Shown here in pieces: positions 1 through 10,735 of a stretch of 26,904 bases of DNA. The notes under the pieces are model-generated. The model did not search any database, was not told the DNA's origin, and saw only the letters and a list, made by a program, of their open reading frames with translations. The position numbers were made by a program, and so were the translations under genes. Position 1 is the first letter of the stretch, and each line of letters starts with the position of its first letter. The DNA is from Chara braunii (lineage: Eukaryota > Streptophyta > Charophyceae > Charales > Characeae): assembly GCA_003427395.1 (NCBI GenBank), contig BFEA01000427.1, forward strand, positions 565,830-592,733, written 5' to 3'.

Positions 1-34
1 AAGGGGAGACGAGAACCGAACAGGAGGGATCGGA

Positions 35-713
35 ATGGATATCGTGACAACGTGCGTAGGGGATGTACGTAGGAAGGCAATAGTGGTGCATGAGCTGCGT
101 CATCGTCGGGGAGAGGAGAAGGGGTTGGAGTACTGCTACAGTCTGCGGGTTAAGGAATCCACCGTGCGTCATTATCGTGTGATGGCGGATGGNGAATTGG
201 CTTTAGAGTTGAGTGTTGGGTTGGGGTATGATGGGGAGGAGTTTTGTGTGAAGTCACCGTATTTGTCAAGAAAATACATAAGGATGTGCCAGATTCTGTT
301 CCAGGTGGTGGTGTTGATGTGGTGGCAGAAATGGTGGACTTGGTGACAAGCGATCTGCTGCAGGAGCATGATGGGCGACAAGTGGATTTCGTGGAGTGGG
401 AGGCTATCATGGAGCCTCCATTGCAAGAGCGCAAGGGTATGCATGGTGTACTTCGCATTGGGGATATCTATCAGTGGTGATAAGCTTCAAGGTGGCGGAG
501 GTTGGCCGTGTAGTCGTATTAAGTGGTCCGCGGGGGGGAAGGGAGGGTATGGCGCTGCGTATTATGCAGGGTGCGCGGAGATTCCGATTGTTCGAGCCAG
601 GTTATAGGTTGTGGAGGCTAAATGATGGCGTAAGCAGGGCGTTCATATATAAGATCGTCCGCCCTAGTTATCTTGTCAATGATGAACTCAGTAGAGGGCC
701 ATCTATTTTTTAG
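35..713 (+). other. overlapping open frames, possible degraded coding remnant
   Basis: Three overlapping + strand open stretches in three different frames (about 35-346, 244-480 and 396-713) together cover the first 700 bases without low-complexity sequence. They could be a frameshifted old coding region, but I recognise no family or motif in any of them. An unresolved base lies at 193. No splice sites or promoter were convincing. It may equally be non-coding sequence that happens to lack stops in a C-poor, G-rich strand. Nothing can be said about function. Confidence 0.12.
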
Positions 714-2500
714 TGGGATAGGGTAACGTTGCGTTTATATGCCTTGGTATTGTGACCAAATTCGTGATGCGAATTTCCTGGAACTCTGTGCAGGTATTGG
801 CATTCAGGTGGTGCTTTAACGGGAGGTCCTATGGCCGCACGAGATGGATGTTTTTTTACGGTTTTGTTCAAGTATGAGGGTTGTTCTTTGGAAAGAGAAA
901 TGGGTTTTCGATTATCTGTGCAATAAGAAGTTTTTTTGATGTACCGGGTTTGCCAGTGAATGCTTGGTCATGGTTCATTCATTCCTGGGCTGGGTAATAG
1001 CCGTGTCACCATATTTTATTCGTGCTATATACGAGCTAAACTATTGCTAAGAACATATGAATATATAAATATGCATGTTGGGGGAGTAGATGTGCTGGTG
1101 ATGCATCATAAAAAATTGTAGAAAAATTGTAAGAATTTGGTGTCGTACATTTGTCGCATCAAAGCCATACAACGGGAACTCACAAAATTACGTATTTTGG
1201 GAGAATCGGGCAAAAGGGCTGAAATTATTTTGGTAGAGCTGCCAGTGTTTTCGAATTGAACTAGCACATCAACAGTGGTGTGAGAATGTCAGCTAAGCGT
1301 GCACGTGGGTGCCTGCCATAGTAGTTTTGTCGGTAGTAAATTCAGAAACACCGATCACCATTTTTAGACTTTCCATGATTGCGGTGATATATTTATATCA
1401 ATTAAATGATGGCGCCAGGGACCGATACCAAGAAGGGCAAATCCGTGGAAGGGGGAAAAAAAATTCGGGGGAGTGATTACCATGGGGGAGACGCTGCACA
1501 GCGGTCGCAAGCAAACCAAGCCCAGTTTTTAGTAGTTAGTTGCATGGTCGCAAGTGTGCTAATCATTGCCAGTCTGAGCAGGTTCAAAATGGCGGGGGAA
1601 AAAAAGATTTGTGGGTCGGGAGTCGGTGTTTTAATCATTTGTATGCACCACATATGGAGACATAAGCATATTGCCAGACATGGCCTTTTATAGAGGTGCC
1701 CATTTTTAGGAGGTGTGACTACCGATCATGCGTACTTATTGGCTTAGAAAGGCAGATAATACACTTGACATCCTTAAGTAGCAACTTGTTTTTGCTGACA
1801 GAAATATCCTAATAAAGTGTCAACAACTATATCCTAGATTAGTTGCATAAAAAAGATTTTTTAATTTTTGCAAGGGTAGGTCAGCAGAAATGACTTGTCA
1901 ATGCAGGCAGCGTATGCCGGATGTACGTCAGGGAGCTTTCTCATTTGTTTTGGGTTGAAAAGAAAGGAAAAGAAGTACCCATCAAGTAGACCGTCGAAGT
2001 TGTTCATAGTGCAGCCCAGGTGTACCCGGTCTGGTTCACCAAGGGTTAAGATATATATATAAAAATATATATATGTTTTTGTACATCTATATATCGTCAC
2101 AAACAGAACTGCCTGGTAAACCGTAGGCAGAGAGAGAAAAGAGGACAACAAACGAGGTGCAGTGACAAACTGTTTCGTCGGAGTTATATATATATATATA
2201 TTGTTATTAATCAGTACCTTAATAAGACTATCATCCATGTATTTAGAAGAGAACGAGATTAGGGGAACGCGAAAAAATCTTGCTAAGTACGAGAATGGAT
2301 GTACCCGGTCAATTTGTGATTAACGTTTTCATTCTCCTCCAAGTATAATTTAAGTAGCAAGATTTGTATATTTGTCGGAAATAGTGGTGATGTTTTGTGT
2401 AAACTATGGTCAAGGAGCAACAAAGCAACTCATAGCATCTTCAAGATAGGAATAAGGTCATTACGTTTACTGGGTTGTTTAGCGCGTCGCCATTCATATT
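714..2500. other. no recognisable gene; AT dinucleotide patches
   Basis: No gene is recognisable here. Short (TA)n patches lie near 2048-2076 and 2184-2202; the first is interrupted by an A-run and can fold on itself. The + strand ORF at 1406-1693 and the minus ORF at 1861-2238 show no family similarity or conserved motif, and the latter is a translation of these AT runs. Confidence 0.4.
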
Positions 2501-3891
2501 GTCTGAACAGGCGGGGCGGACTAGTCCATAATAATCATGAGCGACGTCTCGAACAGCTTATTATAACATAAACAGAGAACTGGCTATTACTCGGTTTTGT
2601 CCTGGCAATCATAAAAGAGGTTTCTGAATCTACTCAACCTTTTGTCTTGCTATGAAGACAGAAAACTGCGTTCCCCAATCAATTAGCAAACAAAGACCAT
2701 GGCATTAACGTACAAGGGGTGTTTGACACGCAGTGGAGGCGGAGTAGCTACATGGGGTTGAGGAGGGGGAGCCGAATGTTTTTTGAGGTAAGCGGTATTC
2801 AGAGAAAGCGAGAGGGCAAGGGCAAGGTCAGTAGCATATTAGGTAGATGCACATCGAACGGTGGGCGGGAGATATGGAGTGGTACGTAATCGTCTATTTA
2901 TGACTGGGGAAGTGAGAACTAGTTAGATATCAGTCAGGGAGCAATCTCACAAAAATTATTCAACAAAAATAAGGGCATGGCAATGTATAACTAATCCAAC
3001 GGTAGTGGCTTTAGGTTTTATAGCAAGTGAAGTGGGAGGCGAGGGGGAGGGGGCGGATGGGGGAGGGGTAAGCTTTTATAAGAGTATGGGTCTGATGTAG
3101 CTGCATATAATAAAGGAACGTGTTATAGGACGCCCATGCGTATATTATGTATCCAATAGGTGTTTTTTTTTGGAAAAATTCAATAGGATTTTATATGTAT
3201 TGTCGCAGAAATAAGAGGCAGTGTAGTGTAGATAAATGTGAAGAAGAAAGAATCTCATAACAGCGAATGGCGTGATTCGTAAAAGACATGCGCAAGGCCA
3301 AAAAAGTACTAAGCGTGCAAAATTTTTTGGGAAGCGATAAGACATTTTTAGTACGTGAGAAACAGCTACCAACATCAAATGGTACAGGGTAGTGTGTTTA
3401 GTGTCGGCGAACAGAATTTGATCAGTTATTATTAAAGGGTAACTTTTAGGGCAGCCGTAGCTACGCGACTCGTTAACCAGTGCAAGTGTTATTACCCGTC
3501 TGTCTTAAGAAGTGGGTATCGGAGTATAAATACTTGTTGTTCAGTCATCGAATAAATCCTTTTGCGCAATCGCGTGAAGTAAAACATGCGAAGCCTTTTG
3601 GGTGAAGCATCGTATTACACACGATAGAAGCGAATATAAGTATGCGTGAATTCTTCGATCGCAAGGATACGAGGCACGGAAAAAGGGTTTATGTCTTCTG
3701 CGAGATAGATATATCAACCAAGTAGATTTATGCACAGTGAAACAAACACGTGCTTGGTTAGTTATTTTAAGGGAAGAAAAACCATTTTTCTGGCGACCTC
3801 GAACAAACTACAGACAGTAGTAGCAATAGTTAGTATTGGTTCAGTTATAGTCAGGAGTAGTATATTGTCGGAAACGGAATGTGCTTAAGGG
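2501..3891 (+). repeat. 1.4-kb direct repeat, copy A
   Basis: This 1.39-kb block aligns almost end to end with 4291-5695. Shared landmarks in order include GTCTGAACAGGC / GTCCGAACAGGC at the left edge, the GACGTCTCGAAC stretch, a G-rich stretch with AAGCTTTTATAAGAG, GACGCCCATGCGTATATT, a stretch starting GGGCAGCCGTAG, and a right edge at TAGTATATTGTCG. By eye the copies are roughly 90% identical, with many transitions and several short indels. The indels are not multiples of three and no long ORF is shared, so the block is probably non-coding. It may be a tandem segmental duplication or two copies of an unidentified repeat. Confidence 0.85.
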
Positions 3892-4206
3892 TGAGTTGCG
3901 TGCAGATGGTTAATGAAGAATTACCTATGCACACCGATAACGAATGTTGTGGATTTAGCATTAGCTAAGTTATGGTGCGTAATAATGATGCGATACGCGT
4001 GGTATGTGGTGTATTAGGAAGGAAGGGAAGGAGGGGTCTGGCAAGGAGTGGGTAAGGAGGCAACAATTTTTAGGGGGTTGGGAGCGATAAGTAGATTTTA
4101 GAGTTTCTATGTATGGTATAGGCGTAAATATTCGTGCGTAGTTTACGCAAGGAGTATGCAATAACTTTTTGAGTTGTCATGCGGTATATATATTTTGCAT
4201 ATGGGN

Positions 4207-4258
<52 letters not shown>

Positions 4259-4290
4259 CATACTCACAGTCTACTTCTTACCCCGTGAAA
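3892..4290 (+). repeat. spacer between the 1.4-kb repeats, with (TG)n microsatellite
   Basis: About 400 bases separate the two repeat copies. A nearly perfect (TG)n run of about 49 bases occupies 4207-4255, preceded by an unresolved base at 4206. The rest is G-rich on the + strand and holds no recognisable gene. The peptides read from here are translations of the TG/CA run. Confidence 0.8.
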
Positions 4291-5695
4291 GTCCGAACAG
4301 GCAGTGCGGACCAGTCCACAATAATCATGAGCGACGTCTCGAACAACTTATTATAACATAAACAGAGAACTAACTATTACTTGGCTTTGTCCTGGCAATC
4401 ATAAAAGAGGCTTCCGAATATACTCAGCCTTTTGTCTTGCTATGAAGACAGGAACACTGCGATCCCCAATCAATTAGCAAACAAAGACCATGGCATTAAC
4501 GTACAAGGAGTGTTTGACACGCAATGGAGGCGGAGTAGCTATATGGGGTTGGGGAGGGGGAGCTGAATGTTTCTTTAGAGAAGCGGTATTCAGAGAAAGC
4601 GAGAGGGCAAGGGTAAGGTCGGTAGCATATTAGGTAGATGCACATCGAAGACTGGGCGGGAGATGTGGAGTGGTACGTAATCGTCTATTTATGAGTGGGG
4701 AAGTGGGAACTAGTTAGATTTCAGTCAAGGAGCAGTTGTCACATAAATTATTCAACAAAAATAAGGGCAGGGCGATGTATATCTAATCCAACGGTAGTAG
4801 CTTTAGGTTTTATAGCAAGTGAAGTGGAGGCGAGAGGGAGGGGGCGGATGGGGGAAGGGGTAAGCTTTTATAAGAGCACGGGTCTGATGTAGCTGCATAT
4901 GATAAAGGAACGTGTTATAGGACGCCCATGCGTATATTATGTATCCAATAGGTGCTTTTGAAATGCAATAGGATTTTATATGTAGCGTCGTAGAAATAAG
5001 AGGCAATGTTGTGTAGATAAGTGTGAAGAAGGAAGGAGATGGGCGAAAAAAAGCCTTATTATATAACAGTGAATGGCGTGATTCATAAAAGGCATGCATA
5101 AGGCCGAAAAACTACTAAGCGTGCAAAATCTTTTGGGAAGCGATAAGACATTTTCAGTACGTGAGAAACAACTATCAACATCAAATGGTACAGGGTAGTG
5201 TGTTTAGCACCGGCGGACAAAACTTGATCAATTATTATTAAAGGGTAGCTTTTAGGGCAGCCGTAGATACGCCACCTGTTTAAAAGTGCAAGCGTTATTG
5301 CCCGTCTGTCTTAAGAAGTGGGTATCGGAGTAGAAATAGTTGTTGTTCAGTCATCGAATAAACCCTTTTGCGTAGCCGCGTGAAGTAAAACATGCGAAGT
5401 CTTTTGGGCGAAGCACAATATTACACACGATAGAAGCGAATATAAGTATGCGTGAATTCTTTGATCATCCAAACGCAAGGATACGAGGCACGGGTAAGGG
5501 TTTATGTCTTCTGCGAGGTACATGTATCAATCAAGTAAATTTATACACGGTGAAACAGAGACGTGCTTGGTTACTTATTTTAAGGGGGCAAAAAACAGCT
5601 TTCTGGCGACCTTGAACAAACTACAGACAGTACTAGCAATAGTTAGTATTGGTTCAGTTATAGTCACGAGTAGTATATTGTCGAAAAATGAATGT
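4291..5695 (+). repeat. 1.4-kb direct repeat, copy B
   Basis: This is the second copy of the block at 2501-3891, in the same orientation, offset by about 1.8 kb and about 14 bases longer. Copy B carries extra bases near 5036-5066 (around GGGCGAAAAAAAGCC) and near 5466 (ATCCAAAC), where copy A is shorter. Similarity ends abruptly after TATATTGTCG. The short open frames inside differ between the copies, which argues against a conserved protein. Confidence 0.85.
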
Positions 5696-7371
5696 CGAGA
5701 GAATTAGCACAAACCCAGCGCATAGTGATGGTTAGATGGGCGGCTAGCTTGGGCGTGAGTGGTCTTGTCAGCAGGGGAGTCTACCCCTGCTTAGCGACCG
5801 GATCAGAGATCCAGGTATGTGGGGGGGGGGGTTGTGTGCGTAACACGGCTATCCCATTTGCATGGGAAACAAGACACAACACATCACAATCAAGAGCGTC
5901 CCGTCAGAAGATAATTAGATAGTCATTTTGACTATGTTGTGGAGCAGCCGGGAGCGTTAGGGGGTTTATGGGGAGTTGGTTAGAGAGGAGCAAACATTAG
6001 CAGATTAGTGTTAGCAAGTTAGAGGTTAGGAAAGGGCAAAAAAGCCCAGTCATAGGGGGGGGTGCACGCCCTAAAGCCCGCTTTTCGCCGCATAGCACCC
6101 ATAGCGGCTCATCAGAGGGATTAGCAATTAGTAAGCTCCTGTTAGCAGAGGGGTTGAGTAGGGGAGGGGGGGGAGTATGGTAAGGGGCAAGGGGGGTAAG
6201 GCAATGCGAGTATCAAAGGTCCATACCTGAGCCGTCATGGTCGGTGCCGCTGGACAGTTCATCGCCACCATAGCTCCAATCGAGGCTTGTGCAGCGCGGA
6301 GTCAGGTGGCAAGCACTTCAAGCACAGCGGTTAGTGTATCATACGCGTGCTATACCAGACGCAGGTATGGGATCAATTTAGAGGTTGAATCCCAGTGGGC
6401 AAGAAGGGCAAGAGGGATTGCCAAATAGGCAAGTTCGGCTGCAGGAGTCCGAAGAGCATGCGTGGGCACAGTGCTACGAAGGCATAGCAGCAGCAAGCTC
6501 GCCTGACTGCGTGTGGTAGATGTTGGAACGGGCGCGCTGGCGCAGTATATATCCTGCGATCCATGGTGGGAGGGTTGTAAGCTCTTGCTATAGTGGGGAA
6601 AGAGTAAGGTTGGGAATGTAAACGTGGCTCCATTTCGGAGGGGTTGGGGTTGGCTTCTTTGCCGATAGTGGCAGTGGCTAGAGAGGAGGCAGTTCCGGGG
6701 TCGTCTAGTATAGGCAGGCGGGGTTGGGGATGGGTGCTTACTTTGGTATGGGATCATTACAACCATAGGTGCATATGTGTGGGTACGCATTGTGGAAGGG
6801 GTGACGGGGTAATGTGAGCGGTAGGGCATATGGTCCATTTGTCGTGTTTGCAGCCGCATTGTGTCGTCACTCTACTTGTTGTTTTTGCTTGCGCATCAGT
6901 GCGTGCAGGTTGTGGATTCCTTGTCGTTTTGGGAGAAGGTCAGGCTATGGTGGAGGGTGGGAGTGGCATGGTTTGTCTGTCCTGTTTGCTTGTCCGTCTG
7001 TCCCGTAGCGGATCAGGCGCGTCGTTTCGAGGTAGTGCCTTTTGAAACGTGCGATTGTCGTAAGCCTTCGTATGGTACTCGAGAGCGGGTGTCTTTTCGC
7101 GGTCCCTAAGGCTCGTCGGTAGTTTTTTAAAAAAAAACCTTTATTTCTTTGCATTGGGTCGGGGTTCTTACTGGGATACAGAAAAGATGTATAGAAATAT
7201 TCAGAATATGCGGGCGCACTGGTCTGCAGCTGCGGCAACAAAAATTTGTTCCCTGGCATACTGCATCAGGGGTGATATTCAGTAATCGATTCGTGTATGT
7301 AGTGCAGGTATATGTTGGAAAAAAAACCAGGATTTTGTGGTCTGCATGTATATATATATATTACTAACCCT
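5696..7371. other. no recognisable gene; G-run, small hairpin
   Basis: No gene is recognised. A G-run lies at 5821-5830. An 8-bp perfect stem with a 6-base loop (AGCAGGGG / CCCCTGCT) sits at 5770-5791. A + strand ATG frame at 6237-6428 encodes an Ala/Ser/Thr-rich, acid-poor start, and a CAG|GTATGG donor-like site lies at 6363/6364. It could be a first exon with a targeting peptide, but no acceptor or downstream exon supports this. The 169-codon minus frame at 6350-6859 shows no motif. The last 250 bases become AT-rich. Confidence 0.3.
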
Positions 7372-7609
7372 TTTGAGCAAGGAGTGGTGGTTACCAGGTT
7401 TTATTATGAAAAGAACAAATTATTGATTTTTTATTTTTCTTAAACTTTTTTTGTAAAAAAATATTTTCGATTCTATCTATTTATTTATTGTATATATATA
7501 TTTATGTTAAAAAAAAATTATTGTATTATTCTAATTTTAAAATTTTAAAAGGCTTTTTGTTGTTAAAAAATTATTATTATTATGTATGATGATTATTTAA
7601 AAGTTATTA
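7372..7609. other. AT-rich block
   Basis: This block is almost entirely A and T, with ATT trinucleotide runs (about 7570-7582), TATATATA near 7491-7500 and several A or T homopolymers. It separates the G-skewed left part of the window from the microsatellite array on its right. No gene is present. Confidence 0.7.
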
Positions 7610-7631
7610 TGTGTGTGTGTGTGTGTGTGTT
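7610..7631 (+). repeat. (TG)n microsatellite
   Basis: A pure TG/GT dinucleotide run of about 22 bases directly adjoins the composite CAAT array. Confidence 0.9.
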
Positions 7632-7644
7632 TGCGGGGGCATGG

Positions 7645-7753
7645 TGGGTGGCGGCGGGGTGATGTGACCCCTCCCCCACCAATCAATCAATCAATCAATC
7701 AATCAATTAATCAATCAATCAATTGCAGGGTGGGGCGACCCCTCCCCCACCAG

Positions 7754-7798
<45 letters not shown>

Positions 7799-7894
7799 CA
7801 ATTAATAAAAAAAAATAAAAAAATCGAAGAAATCAATCAATCAATCAATCAAGCAATCAAGCAATCAAAGGCAGGGCGGGGCGACCCCGCCCCC

Positions 7895-7926
<32 letters not shown>
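7645..7926 (+). repeat. composite array: (CAAT)n blocks alternating with a GC-rich box
   Basis: Three rounds of a two-part unit are visible. A GC box of about 25 bases (near 7655-7680, 7727-7752 and 7872-7898), centred on GGGGCGACCCC and ending CCCCCACCA, is followed each time by a (CAAT)n run of about 45, 50 and 30 bases. The middle run degenerates into A-rich sequence and further CAAT units before the third box. The third box holds a perfect 7-bp stem (GGCGGGG / CCCCGCC) with a CGA loop. Because the 4-base unit reads open as repeated Asn-Gln-Ser-Ile, it creates a spurious 190-codon ORF. Confidence 0.85.
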
Positions 7927-8019
7927 CCGGAAGAAAAAAAAAAAAGGCGTTTTTTTTTTTTTCATTTCTTTTCAACCCCCCCAACCAAAATATGTTATTT
8001 TTCCATTTTTTTTGTGTGG

Positions 8020-8175
8020 GGGGGTGAGGCCGGCGATGCGCCGTCGAATGGCGCTTCCCGATTCCCCAACCCCCCTCCCCTCTGGCCGCCACGTGGCGCC
8101 AAAGCCGCGCAGACGCGCGGACGCGTCCGCGGGCTGCTCGGCCTGGCCGCGGCCGCGGACTTGGCTGCGATTGTC
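8020..8175. other. GC- and CpG-rich island-like segment
   Basis: This is a strongly GC-rich stretch with many CpG dinucleotides and nested palindromes such as GACGCGCGGACGCGTC and GGCCGCGGCCGCGG (about 8110-8160). It may be a CpG-rich promoter-proximal segment for the possible promoter at 8586-8750, or simply a GC-rich repeat. No ORF in it has a recognisable family. Confidence 0.4.
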
Positions 8176-8585
8176 CGCCGCCTAGGGGGATTCATAGCTT
8201 TTCGCGCAGATATAGTGATTTCAATTTTTGAATTAGCGTAGGACTGGGAAAAACTGCAACTGTTTCGATGCCCATTCTTCTTTTGCTGTTCGGCACCATG
8301 CAAACGAGCTCCCTCCTCCTTCCTTCTCGCACTCCTCCCAGTGCCTTCCCTCGCACGCACATGCTTTCTCGCTCCCTCCCCTGTAACTGTTTTTCTCTCT
8401 CCTTCCCCGCGCGCGCCCTTTTTCTCTTTCTTGATCATCTGAATCTTGGACCCGTTTCGCGCTATCCTTCGCACTCTTCTTCTTCCCGCTCTAAAACTCG
8501 CCCTTGAAAACCCGGTCGATCCTCTCTTCCCATCTAGCCAAGAAGAAGCGTCGTGTAAGAGGAGGTTCCTACTGCGCGACGATTC

Positions 8586-8750
8586 TGATTGGCTGAGATC
8601 GGATTGTGAGGGACCAACATGGCTTTCAACGGGCGATTACCCTCACACCCTCCCTTACCCTCCTCTACCCTACTCTTCATCTTTCCCCGCATCTCTCTCT
8701 CCCTTCTCGCAACTATAAATTCCGCTGGCGCATCCGCAAAACTCTCTCTG
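8586..8750 (+). promoter_or_regulatory. possible RNA polymerase II promoter (CCAAT-like and TATA boxes)
   Basis: An inverted CCAAT box (TGATTGGCTG, about 8586-8595) lies about 125 bases upstream of a TATA box (ACTATAAATTC, about 8712-8722), with a pyrimidine-rich stretch between. A transcript starting about 30 bases after the TATA box would meet its first ATG at 8786, which opens only 38 codons. The arrangement is promoter-like, but no downstream gene confirms it. Confidence 0.25.
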
Positions 8751-9015
8751 AACTCGTCAGCCAGCTTTCGGGAAGCAGTGGCTAGATGATGTGTGTGTGG
8801 TGCGAGTCGAAAAGTCCCGACGGGCTGACTGTAGACTGGCTGGTTGTGCGCCTCATCGCCACGACGGACTGTGGGATCGGGGCAAGCCCGGGCAGAAACT
8901 AAGTTGGTGGGGTGACAATCGCAATGGTGACATGTGGCGCGCGACGACCGGGATCGTCGGCGCATGCATGAAGGTAGTGACCAGAGTTGAGTGGATGGAT
9001 GACTCAGGGCCATGA

Positions 9016-9624
9016 CGGATCTTTACGGCGGATGCGCCTCCTTATTTCGAGTCTATTCTTTGGTGTGAGTGTACCTTCATGACAGTTAAGTCGAGAATTC
9101 TCCTATCTCTGGGTTTTTGTATGCTTGACATTTATTGTATCCATTTCACATTTCCTCTCCTTACTTATGACTATGTATGTTTGTCATGGAATGGTTGCTT
9201 AATGGGCCGGCGTTTTGATTAGCCAAGGGATGACGGGGCAGGGGTGCAGAGCATGCGGGAAACCGAGTAATGTATGACTGCCATTTTCGCACCTTCCGCG
9301 ATGAGTCATCCCGAATGAAGATTGTCGTTGATGAACTGGTCTTTGATTAGGCTGAAGAGTTGTTGCAATCGGATGCGTGAGAATGATTGAATTGTTGGCA
9401 AGGACAATGTTGTTGGGATTTTGTTCGAGAATGCAAGAGTGTTTAAACCTGTCGATAATGTGATTCGAAATGCCTTGCGCACAACCTGATAGGCGATCCG
9501 CCTTTCCAGAGAGAAGAAGGGCGACACGTATGCGCGGAACACCGACCGTGTCCCACCTGATGTGTGTCCTTTCCCTACGATTTCTGTATGAAAATTGCTT
9601 GGCGAAACCATAGACCATTGCAAA

Positions 9625-9691
<67 letters not shown>

Positions 9692-9985
9692 TCTCGTCCT
9701 GAGACCCGAAGGAATGCTCCCACTTTGCTTCGCATGTTTTGGATAAATAAAGGCGGTAATCGAAAAAGCCCGATCGATAAACGGGGGATTGACTGATACC
9801 GACTCTTGCGATTGAGTGGATTGCCATGTGGACTAAAGGCCTCACTCCGACTGGGCGCTGACCTCCCGTACTCCCGCCACGTCCCTTTCCGTATAACGAG
9901 AAAAGGACACGTGTATGCGAGTGGGACGTACGAGAAGCCGTCGCCAAGATCGGCGACCGATATCATTTCCCTCCCGAAACTCGAT
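9016..9985. other. no recognisable gene; long (CT)n microsatellite
   Basis: No gene is recognised. The long overlapping minus-strand frames (255 and 213 codons, 9199-9966) are carried through a (CT)n run at about 9625-9695, which reads as repeated Arg-Glu. Away from that run they show no conserved motif. Confidence 0.6.
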
Positions 9986-10047
9986 GCTTAGGATTTGTAG
10001 GAGCGGGCTTTGTCATGCTAAGGATTTGTCGGAGCGGGCTTTGTCAT
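9986..10047 (+). repeat. 31-bp tandem duplication
   Basis: Two adjacent 31-base units (9986-10016 and 10017-10047) share GGAGCGGGCTTTGTCAT and differ at two positions. A recent local duplication is the simplest reading. Confidence 0.9.
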
Positions 10048-10641
10048 CATTGATACGCATTTTCCGTCTTATTCGCCGCTGTTACCATTCAACGAATTGA
10101 TTGTCATTCCGTGGACGGTAGTGGCGCCCCATTAGCCTAACACTCTGTGCGGCGACTGTTGTCGCCTCGAGCGTTATCAATCAAAAGGCTTCTACTACCG
10201 TGTACGGAGTGAGAGCGAACACAAGGAACGAGCTACGCGATTGAGACCGTCCACGTCAGACTTTGAGTTGTGCAATGAGCAACGTCGGGACTTGATCCGA
10301 AAACGGGACACCAAATGTGTACCCGCCCACTTTTTCGCGAAGCGAAGGGCAACGGCCCGCAAGGAAGTTCAACAATACTTTTTGGATTGAATTTCCCTGC
10401 ACCGAATGCCCCGCGCGCCCCTTTCTCTCCCTTGACATCCGCACGGTGACGGACCCTCCCCTCTTACCAAGTCGGACCAGCACGGGGGACTTCGGTTCTG
10501 TCCGTGTCCCCACACTCAATTTTTCCATCTCGCTATCTTTCCGGGGCCCCCTTCTGCAAATTAAACACTCCGAATGGAAGATAGCGCATGGTGTGAGGTT
10601 GCGCGTCACACGGCAACCCCCGCACCCCCACGCCTAACCCC
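10048..10641. other. no recognisable gene
   Basis: The opposite-strand frames here (117 codons on minus, 10256-10609; 106 codons on plus, 10317-10637) overlap almost fully. Neither carries a motif I recognise. No RNA gene or repeat was seen. Confidence 0.4.
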
Positions 10642-10735
10642 TTTTTTTTTTTTTTTTCCGGGTCGACCCCCGCCCCCNCGCCGACCCCCAGGCCCACCCC
10701 CGCCCCCGTGCCGAAACCCGGACCCATCCCGTTTT
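10642..10735. repeat. T16 run and C-rich low-complexity tract beside the LINE break
   Basis: A 16-base T run (10642-10657; oligo-A on the minus strand) is followed by CCGGGTCGACC and a C-rich tract of repeated CCCCCGCC-type units, with an unresolved base at 10678. It abuts the point where the minus-strand reverse transcriptase reading frame stops making sense. It may be a simple-sequence insertion at a deletion junction or an assembly problem. Confidence 0.6.

Noticed and set aside
2501-5695. Pair of long terminal repeats of an LTR retrotransposon
   Set aside because: Only 400 bases separate the copies, there is no primer-binding site or polypurine tract beside them, and the edges lack TG...CA.
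5770-5791. Hairpin considered as part of a tRNA
   Set aside because: No cloverleaf arms or T-loop consensus surround the 8-bp stem.
6350-6859. 169-codon minus-strand ORF
   Set aside because: Pro/Ser/His-rich with no motif; no supporting promoter or splice context; probably a by-product of the C-poor + strand.
7645-7926. CRISPR-like array
   Set aside because: The regular alternation is of a GC box and a microsatellite; the 'spacers' are simple repeats and the genome is eukaryotic.
7613-8185. 190-codon ORF with repeated Asn-Gln-Ser-Ile
   Set aside because: The open frame is produced by the CAAT microsatellite, which has no stop in that reading; the remainder has no recognisable motif.
9199-9966. 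255- and 213-codon minus-strand ORFs with Arg-Glu repeats
   Set aside because: They are carried by the (CT)n run in two frames at once and have no conserved flanking sequence.
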